A stretch of 64,000 nucleotides of DNA, from contig NZ_WHIW01000001.1 in NCBI RefSeq assembly GCF_009295635.1, forward strand, positions 306,138 through 370,137, read 5' to 3'. The translations under genes were made by a program, and so were the position numbers. The notes below the pieces were generated by a model. It did no database searches, was not told the DNA's origin, and saw only the letters and a program-made list of their open reading frames with translations. Below are positions 55,198-64,000 of the stretch, piece after piece. Origin of the DNA: Alkalilimnicola sp. S0819 (GTDB lineage: Bacteria > Pseudomonadota > Gammaproteobacteria > Nitrococcales > WHIW01). The first letter of the stretch is position 1; every line of letters begins with the position of its first letter.

Positions 55198-55563
55198 ATG
55201 CAGCCAAAGGCCCAAAACATGGAAACAGCGGACCGCCGCTTTGATAAACGCGTCGCCGTGGACCTGCTCTGCACCCTGGTTCTGCCCAGCGGCGTGAAGC
55301 ACTCCGTCATGGCCCGCAACCTCTCCGGGGGCGGTGCCTACGTGGAGGTGGAAACGCCCCTGAGCCGCGGCGAGCAGGTGGAGCTGAGCTTCAATCTGCC
55401 CACCCAGGGGCGCTTGCGTCGGGTGCATACGCGCAGCGAGATCATCCACGGCCCATCCCGAATATCCATGACCGCCTTCGGGATTGGGGTGCGTTTTGTG
55501 GAGCTGGACGAGGAGGGCGCCGAGCTGGTCGACGCCTTCATCGATACTCAGCCGGCGCTCTGA
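55198..55563 (+). CDS. Second single-domain PilZ protein
   Basis: A 121-aa stand-alone PilZ domain with RxxxR at R14-R18 (RRFDKRV) and NLSGGG at 41-46, a c-di-GMP-binding pair. The rest of the domain (AFGIGVRFVELDEEG) fits the beta-barrel. It lies 45 bases after the aminotransferase and its last 16 bases overlap convergent cysZ. With the PilZ protein at 47506 this makes two c-di-GMP receptors within 8 kb; no cyclase or phosphodiesterase is in the window. Confidence 0.88.
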   Translation: MQPKAQNMETADRRFDKRVAVDLLCTLVLPSGVKHSVMARNLSGGGAYVEVETPLSRGEQVELSFNLPTQGRLRRVHTRSEIIHGPSRISMTAFGIGVRFVELDEEGAELVDAFIDTQPAL

Positions 55564-56339
55564 GCGCGCAGCCGCTCATGCCATAGCCAGGTAGCGGCGA
55601 TCACCCCGGTGGGCATGGCCAGCAGGTTCAGTACCGGCACCAGGGTCATGGCCAGCAGCCCCAGCCCGAAGCCGAAGGCCAGGCCGCGGCGTCGGCGCAG
55701 CAGAGCGCGCTCCTCGGCGAAGCGGTACCCGTGGTTGGCCATGGGGTAGTCCATATACTCCAGCGCCATGACCCAGCCGCCGTAGGCCGCCCAGAGGAAG
55801 GGAATCAGCAGGTTCACCACCGGCACGAAGAACAGCACCGCCGAGAGCGCCAGCAGGGGCAGGGCGAGCAGCGCGAAATAGGCGAGCTTGCGCAGTTCCG
55901 TGGCCACCGACACGGCGGCTTCCAGCGCGATGCCTTGGCCGGGCAGTTCCGGCGGCTGGCGTCCGCCGCTCAGCTCCCGTTCCAGGCGCGCGGCCAGCAT
56001 GCCGTTGAAGGGCGAGCCGAGCAGGTTCGCCACCACGGTGAAGCTGTAGAACATCAAGATGCCCGCGGCGAGCACGAATATCGGCCAGAACAGCCAGGCG
56101 AGGATGCTCAGCAGCCCGCGCATGAAACCGTTCCAGGCCCCCTCGCCGCTGTAGGCGGACGGGTCCGGCAGCCAGGCGGCGAGCAGGGCGGCGAACTGAT
56201 CGGCGGCGAGCCAGAACAGCCCGATGAAAACCAGCACGTTCACCAGGATGGGCAGCAGCACGTAGCGCCGGGTGCCCGGGCGCAGCAACTGGCCGAAGGC
56301 CCGAGGGATGTAGCTGGCGCCGAGCAATAGATCCTTCAT
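55548..56339 (-). CDS. cysZ: Sulfate transporter CysZ / EI24-domain membrane protein
   Basis: The 263-aa product has four to five long hydrophobic segments and the EI24/CysZ pattern (NLLGSPFNGMLAARLERELSG, ALEYMDYPMANHGYRF). CysZ imports sulfate in E. coli, though EI24-type proteins are not all proven sulfate carriers. It lies eight bases after queF on the same strand; its 3' end overlaps the PilZ gene by 16 bases. Confidence 0.9.
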   Translation of the reverse strand: MKDLLLGASYIPRAFGQLLRPGTRRYVLLPILVNVLVFIGLFWLAADQFAALLAAWLPDPSAYSGEGAWNGFMRGLLSILAWLFWPIFVLAAGILMFYSFTVVANLLGSPFNGMLAARLERELSGGRQPPELPGQGIALEAAVSVATELRKLAYFALLALPLLALSAVLFFVPVVNLLIPFLWAAYGGWVMALEYMDYPMANHGYRFAEERALLRRRRGLAFGFGLGLLAMTLVPVLNLLAMPTGVIAATWLWHERLRAQSAG

Positions 56340-56346
56340 GGGGCGC

Positions 56347-56736
56347 TCAGGGCAGCTGCACCGGGGCAGGCGGCGTCCAGCCCGGTTGGCGGTGCTCGGC
56401 CACCACGGTGGTGTACACCCCGCCGCGCACGTTGAACTCGGCGGTCACGCGCATGAAGCGCGGCTCGGTGGCGGCCACCAGATCGGCCAGGATTTCGTTG
56501 GTCACCGCTTCGTGGAAGGCGCCCCGGTCGCGGAAGCTCCAGAAGTACAGCTTGAGCGCCTTCAGCTCCACGCAGCGCTGCTCGGGGATATAGTCGATGA
56601 AAAAGGTGGCGAAGTCCGGCTGGCCGGTCTTCGGGCAAAGACAGGTGAACTCGGGCACCCGGATGCGGATGGTGTAGTCCCGCTCGGGGCTGGGGTTGTC
56701 GAAAGTTTCCAGATCTGTGTTCGGTTGCGTGCTCAT
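56347..56736 (-). CDS. queF: NADPH-dependent 7-cyano-7-deazaguanine reductase (single-module QueF)
   Basis: QueF reduces preQ0 to preQ1 in queuosine synthesis, the only known nitrile reductase type. The 129-aa product has the T-fold active site: catalytic Cys34 and Asp41 in [11 protein letters not shown], and the [21 protein letters not shown] region. It is the short, one-module form (as in Bacillus), not the fused two-module form of E. coli. ATG 56736 is preferred to the in-frame 56778. It is divergent from smc and adjoins cysZ. Confidence 0.94.
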   Translation of the reverse strand: MSTQPNTDLETFDNPSPERDYTIRIRVPEFTCLCPKTGQPDFATFFIDYIPEQRCVELKALKLYFWSFRDRGAFHEAVTNEILADLVAATEPRFMRVTAEFNVRGGVYTTVVAEHRQPGWTPPAPVQLP

Positions 56737-56841
56737 GGCTTTCCAATGATGATGGGTGTCGGGATAATGGCGGCGCATTGTACCGCCGCGTCACGCCCCA
56801 GGCACGCCGGACGGGAATAAAACCACGAGCATGAAGGCCAG

Positions 56842-59800
56842 ATGCGGCTGAAGAAGATCAAACTCGCCGGTTTCAAATCCTTCGTGGATCCCACCACGGT
56901 GGTGTTCCCCAGCCAGCTGGTGGGCATCGTCGGGCCGAACGGCTGTGGCAAGTCCAATGTGATCGACGCGGTGCGCTGGGTGATGGGCGAGAGCTCCGCC
57001 AAGTACCTGCGCGGCGAGTCCATGACCGACGTCATCTTCAACGGCTCCGCCTCCCGCAAGCCCGTGGGGCAGGCCTCCATCGAGCTGGTGTTCGACAACA
57101 CCGAAAGCGGCCTGGGCGGGCAGTACGCCAGCTACAACGAGATCTCGGTCAAGCGCCAGGTCAACCGCGAATCCCAGTCCCACTACTACCTCAACGGCAC
57201 CCGCTGCCGTAAGCGCGACATCACCGATGTGTTCCTGGGCACCGGCCTGGGGCCGCGCAGCTACGCCATCATCGAGCAGGGCATGATCTCGCGGGTCATC
57301 GAGGCCAAGCCCGAGGAGCTGCGGGTGTACCTGGAGGAGGCCGCCGGGATCTCGCTCTACAAGGAGCGGCGCCGTGAAACCGAGCGACGCATGCGCGGCA
57401 CCCATGAGAATCTGGAGCGCCTCAACGATCTGCGCGACGAAGTGGGCCGACAGCTGGAGAAGCTCAAGCGCCAGGCCGAGATCGCCGAACGCTACAAGAC
57501 TCTGCGCGCCGAGCAGCGGCAGAAACAGGCCGAGCTGCTGGCGCTGAAACTGCGTGCCCTGGACACCGAGGCTGCGGCCGTGCTGGGCCGCCTGCGCGAG
57601 CGCGAGACCGCGCTGGAGGCCGAGATCAGCCGGGTGCGTGGCGCCGAGCGCGAGGCCGAGGAGGCCCGCGCCGTGCACGCCGAACTGGGGGACTCGGTAC
57701 ACGAGATCCAGGGCCGCTACTACGCCGTGGGCAGCGAGATCGCCCGGCTGGAACAACAAATGGCCCACCAGAAGGAACTGCGCGAGAAGCAGGCCCGGGA
57801 ACTGGACGTGGCCGAGCAGGCGGTGCAGGAGCTGGAACGCAGCCGGGAGCAGGATCGCGAGAAGCTCACCGTGCTGGAGGCGCGGCTCGAAGAGCTGCAG
57901 CCGGAGCTGGAGGAGTTGCGCGAACTGGAGGCCGAGACCGGCGAGCGGGCCGAACAGGCCCAGGAAGCGTTGGAGGAATGGCGCGCCCGCTGGGAGCGTT
58001 TCAACGCCGACAGCGCCGAGCACCTGCGCACCGCCCAGGTGGAGCGCACCCGCATCGAGCAGCTGGAACAGCGCGAAGAAGAACTGGCCCGCCGCCGCGA
58101 CCGGGTGGATGAGGAACGCCAGGGCATGCGCCTGGACGAGCTGGAAGCGCAGATCCGCGAGCTTGCCGACGAAGAGGCGGGGCTGGCCGAGGAAATGGCT
58201 CAGGGCGAGGAGCAGCTGGCCGAGGGACAGGAGCGGTTGGCCGAGCTGCGCGAGCAGCACGAAGCGCTGGGCACCGAACTGGAAGATTGCCGCGGCGAGC
58301 GTCAGAGCCTGCAGGCCCGGCGCACCTCGCTGGAAACCTTGCAACAGGCGGCGCTGGGCCAGGACGACGGCCCCCTGAGCCGCTTTCTGCAAGAGCACGG
58401 CTTGGCCGAAAAGCCCCGGCTGGCCGAGCGGCTGCAGGTGGAGCCGGGCTGGGAGGCCGCCGTGGAAATGGTCCTGGGCGAAGCCCTGCAGGCGGTTTGC
58501 CTGGAGGGCATGGACCCCGCCGGCATGGACCTGGAAAGCCTGGCCCAGGGCCATCTCATGCTCTTCGATCCGCAGGCCGCGAGCGAGGGCGGTCTGCGTG
58601 CCGGGGCGCCGCTCGTCGACAAGCTAAGTGCCGATTTCCCCCTCAGTGATCTGTTCGCCGGCATTCATGCCGCGGAGGATCTGGCCGCCGCCGAGGCACT
58701 GCGCGCCCGCCTGTCCCCGGGGGAATCGGTGATCACCCGCGACGGCCTGTGGCTGGGCCGCAGCTGGCTGCGCATCCACGCTGGCGAGCAGGCCGGCGGC
58801 GGGGTGCTGGAGCGCGGTCGCGAGATCGAGCGCCTGGACCGGCAGCTCGCCGCGTTGGAAATGCGCATCGCCGAGGACACCGAAAGGCTGGAGGAGCTGG
58901 GCCACGCTCTGTTGGAGGCCGAGGAACGGCGCGAGGAAGTGCAGGACATGCTGCAGGGGCTGCACCGGCGCCATGCCGGCGCGCAAAGCCAGCTGGAGAG
59001 CCGCGAGCAACGCCTGGACGAGGCCCGGGAGCGGCGCGAGCAGCTGCTGGCCGACGCCGAGGAACTGCTGGAGCAGCAGGAGCAGGCCCGAGAGGCTCTT
59101 GGCGTCGCTCGAGCCCGCCTGCAGCAGGCCCTGGAGCGCAGCGAAGACCTGGACGAGCAGCGTGAGCGACTGCAGGAAGAAAAGGACCTGCTGCAGGACG
59201 AACTGGACAATCTGCGCGAGCAGCTCCACGGCTACCGCGACCGCCGCCACGAGCTTTCCCTGAAGCTTGAAAGCGCCACCACCGCCCGTCATTCCCTGCA
59301 GGAAACCCTCGCCCGGCTGAACGCTCAGCGCGACCGGCTGCACGCCCGGCGCGACGAGCTTCGTGAGGCCTTGGCCGCCCTGAGCGAGCCGGAGCGGGAT
59401 CCGGGCGGCGAGCGGGACCGGCTGCTGGATCAGCGCGTGGACGTGGAGCGGGAGCTGAACGAGGCCCGGGCGCGGCTGGGTGAGACCGAGCACCGCCTGC
59501 GGGAGCTGGAGCAGAACCGCCTGGCCGCCGATCAGGCCGCGCAGAAACTGCGCGAGGAGCTCGAAGGGCTGCGCCTGCGCCAGCAGGAGCTCAAGGTTCG
59601 CCGCGACACCCAGTACGAGCAGTTGCAGGAAATGGATTACAGCCTGCCGGCGCTGTTGGAGCTACTGCCCGAGGACGCCGAGGCCGGCCAGTGGCAGGAA
59701 GAGCTGCAGCGACTGGAAGGGCGCATTGCCCGGCTCGGTTCCATCAACCTGGCGGCCATCGAGGAATATCAGCAACTCGATGAGCGGAAAGCGTATCTGG

Positions 59801-60354
59801 ACGCCCAGCACGAGGACCTCACCCAGGCCCTGGAGACCCTGGAGTCGGCCATCCGCAAGATCGACCGCGAGACCCGCCAGCGCTTCAAGGAAACCTACGA
59901 GAAGGTCAACGAGGGCGTGCAGCGGATCTTCCCGCGGCTGTTCGGCGGCGGGCAGGGATACCTGGAGCTCACCGGCGAGGATCTTCTCGAGACCGGCGTG
60001 GCGGTAATGGCGCGCCCCCCCGGCAAGCGCATCAGCAACATCCACCTGCTCTCCGGCGGCGAGAAGGCGCTCACCGCGGTGGCGCTGGTGTTCGCCATCT
60101 TCGAGCTGAACCCGGCGCCCTTCTGTATGCTCGACGAGGTGGATGCGCCGCTGGACGAGGCCAACGTCGGGCGTTTCTGTGAGATGCTCCGGGAAATGTC
60201 CGACCGGGTACAATTCATCTTCATTACCCACAACAAGACCACCATGGAGATCAGCGAGCACCTGGCCGGTGTGACCATGCAAGAGCCCGGGGTGTCGCGA
60301 CTGGTGGAAGTGGACGTGTCCGAGGCCGTGGAACTGGCCGCCGTTGGGCAATGA
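56842..60354 (+). CDS. smc: Chromosome segregation protein SMC
   Basis: SMC compacts and separates the chromosome with ScpAB. The 1170-aa product has the N-terminal Walker A GPNGCGKS (31-38), a long Glu/Arg-rich coiled coil (about 170-505), a hinge (about 510-670, VLERG at its end), a second coiled coil (about 670-1010), and the C-terminal signature LLSGGEKALTAVALVFAIF with Walker B FCMLDEVDAPLDEANV. Gammaproteobacteria with SMC normally lack MukB. GAAGG lies five bases before the ATG. zipA follows 18 bases later. Confidence 0.98.
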   Translation: MRLKKIKLAGFKSFVDPTTVVFPSQLVGIVGPNGCGKSNVIDAVRWVMGESSAKYLRGESMTDVIFNGSASRKPVGQASIELVFDNTESGLGGQYASYNEISVKRQVNRESQSHYYLNGTRCRKRDITDVFLGTGLGPRSYAIIEQGMISRVIEAKPEELRVYLEEAAGISLYKERRRETERRMRGTHENLERLNDLRDEVGRQLEKLKRQAEIAERYKTLRAEQRQKQAELLALKLRALDTEAAAVLGRLRERETALEAEISRVRGAEREAEEARAVHAELGDSVHEIQGRYYAVGSEIARLEQQMAHQKELREKQARELDVAEQAVQELERSREQDREKLTVLEARLEELQPELEELRELEAETGERAEQAQEALEEWRARWERFNADSAEHLRTAQVERTRIEQLEQREEELARRRDRVDEERQGMRLDELEAQIRELADEEAGLAEEMAQGEEQLAEGQERLAELREQHEALGTELEDCRGERQSLQARRTSLETLQQAALGQDDGPLSRFLQEHGLAEKPRLAERLQVEPGWEAAVEMVLGEALQAVCLEGMDPAGMDLESLAQGHLMLFDPQAASEGGLRAGAPLVDKLSADFPLSDLFAGIHAAEDLAAAEALRARLSPGESVITRDGLWLGRSWLRIHAGEQAGGGVLERGREIERLDRQLAALEMRIAEDTERLEELGHALLEAEERREEVQDMLQGLHRRHAGAQSQLESREQRLDEARERREQLLADAEELLEQQEQAREALGVARARLQQALERSEDLDEQRERLQEEKDLLQDELDNLREQLHGYRDRRHELSLKLESATTARHSLQETLARLNAQRDRLHARRDELREALAALSEPERDPGGERDRLLDQRVDVERELNEARARLGETEHRLRELEQNRLAADQAAQKLREELEGLRLRQQELKVRRDTQYEQLQEMDYSLPALLELLPEDAEAGQWQEELQRLEGRIARLGSINLAAIEEYQQLDERKAYLDAQHEDLTQALETLESAIRKIDRETRQRFKETYEKVNEGVQRIFPRLFGGGQGYLELTGEDLLETGVAVMARPPGKRISNIHLLSGGEKALTAVALVFAIFELNPAPFCMLDEVDAPLDEANVGRFCEMLREMSDRVQFIFITHNKTTMEISEHLAGVTMQEPGVSRLVEVDVSEAVELAAVGQ

Positions 60355-60372
60355 AGCAGGCAGGGATGAGAA

Positions 60373-63316
<2,944 letters not shown>

Positions 63317-63381
63317 CGATCTGGTCAGGTGAGGCAACAATCAAGTCGTTCGCAAGCCCGAACAATAAACAAGGAACGACT

Positions 63382-63732
63382 ATGTTTGGAAAGCTCAAGG
63401 AAGCGGCGGGCGGTGCAGCCGTGCAAAAGGTCGTGGACGCGATCTCCCCCCAGTTGATGGAACACACCGACAAGCTCACGGCGCTCAAGCCCGAGTCGGT
63501 GCGATGCGATGACACCTATACCGAGACGTTCGTGCAGCCCGCGCTGCTGGCCGTCTCTGCCGCCAGCAGCGGCGTGACGAAGCTGATTCCGCGCTTTGAA
63601 GAGCGCTTCTCCGCGGCCCTGTTGCATCTGCGCGATGAGCTGCTGGACCTGGGCGGCGAGCGTGTTGCGCTGGTCGAAGGCTTCCAGGAGCGTTTGCCGG
63701 AAGTCATGCTCAGCGGGCTCAAGAAAGCCTGA
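63382..63732 (+). CDS. Small conserved-looking protein of unknown function
   Basis: A 116-aa product with alternating helical stretches, no signal peptide and no membrane segment; the middle region (RFEERFSAALLHLRDELLDLGGERVALVEGF) is amphipathic. AAGGA lies seven bases before ATG 63382; an in-frame upstream start at 63313 would overlap the ligA stop. It closes with the strong terminator at 63771. No family recognised. Confidence 0.7.
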   Translation: MFGKLKEAAGGAAVQKVVDAISPQLMEHTDKLTALKPESVRCDDTYTETFVQPALLAVSAASSGVTKLIPRFEERFSAALLHLRDELLDLGGERVALVEGFQERLPEVMLSGLKKA

Positions 63733-63770
63733 TCTGCCACAGGGCTTGTGGACAGGCCTGCGAGGCCGGA

Positions 63771-63798
63771 GCCCGCCGTTTTCGGCGGGCTTTTTTTT
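63771..63798 (+). terminator. Strong intrinsic terminator
   Basis: GCCCGCCG TTTT CGGCGGGC followed by eight T, 39 bases after the last gene's stop. Confidence 0.92.
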
Positions 63799-63860
63799 GA
63801 GTCATCGCGCTTTGGCGGGAGAGCGGCGGCCTAGGGAGCGGGCCCTGTGGCGAGGCTTGT

Positions 63861-63918
63861 GGTGCTGGTGCTGGTGCCGGGGTGGGTGCCGGGGTGGGTG
63901 CCGGTTCCGGGGTGGGTG
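63861..63918. repeat. Short GC-rich tandem repeat, unit GTGCCGGGGTGG
   Basis: After GGTGCTGGTGCTG, two exact 12-base copies (63874-63885, 63886-63897) are followed by a copy with a 6-base insertion (63898-63915). The rest of 63799-64000 holds nothing I can call. Confidence 0.7.
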
Positions 63919-64000
63919 CGGCCTGGGGCGGCCCACGATTTGGCCCGGCTACGCCGGGCTCCCCTGCGCTTCTCGCCGGAAAGGGGCGGGTTGCAAACTC

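Overview
The window is an uninterrupted piece of a GC-rich gammaproteobacterial chromosome, almost entirely housekeeping genes in conserved order. The order carA-carB-greA, yhbY/rlmE-ftsH-folP-glmM, tpiA-secG-tRNA-Leu-nuoA..N and initiator tRNA-rimP-nusA-infB-rbfA-truB-rpsO-pnp, together with smc-zipA-ligA (SMC rather than MukB), fits Gammaproteobacteria outside the enterics. I suspect Chromatiales/Ectothiorhodospiraceae or a neighbouring order, but this is inference from gene content only. I see no rRNA, CRISPR array, insertion sequence, prophage or transposase.

Layout: 1-5.4 kb, envelope and metabolism genes on the + strand (yfgM, bamB, an NRDE/TANGO2 protein, adk, a long NfeD protease, pdxH). 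5.4-9.0 kb, an unrecognised 407-aa protein (-), an H-NS-family protein (+) behind an AT-rich promoter, and a YadG/YadH-type ABC exporter (-). 9.0-20.1 kb, carAB-greA, a DUF4149-type membrane protein, yhbY (-), a small membrane protein, rlmE, ftsH, folP and glmM. 20.2-21.5 kb, tpiA, secG and tRNA-Leu(GAG). 21.6-36.2 kb, a complete 14-gene nuo operon for respiratory complex I, with separate nuoC and nuoD and a NuoG that lacks the N7 cluster cysteines. 36.2-45.2 kb, a palindromic repeat, the initiator tRNA, two tandem terminators and then the rimP-to-pnp translation and RNA operon.

45.2-56.8 kb is the more variable part. It holds a secreted, multidomain PHB-depolymerase-like esterase between two terminators, two stand-alone PilZ proteins whose 3' ends overlap convergent genes, a YheT-type hydrolase, a phosphoribosyltransferase, two adjacent small cupin-like proteins that look like a duplicated pair, acs, gluQ, a class I/II aminotransferase, cysZ and a single-module queF. 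56.8-63.8 kb is smc-zipA-ligA plus a small unknown protein and a strong terminator. The last 200 bases contain short tandem repeats and no gene I can support.

No obviously new defence or mobile system is present. The best leads are regulatory and architectural: an intrinsic-terminator-like hairpin between a good promoter and the start of carA, the tandem terminators after the initiator tRNA, the paired mini-cupins, the esterase domain architecture, a 19-bp inverted repeat behind nuoN, and homopolymer tracts upstream of carAB and inside nfeD. Terminators, promoters and starts were judged by eye.
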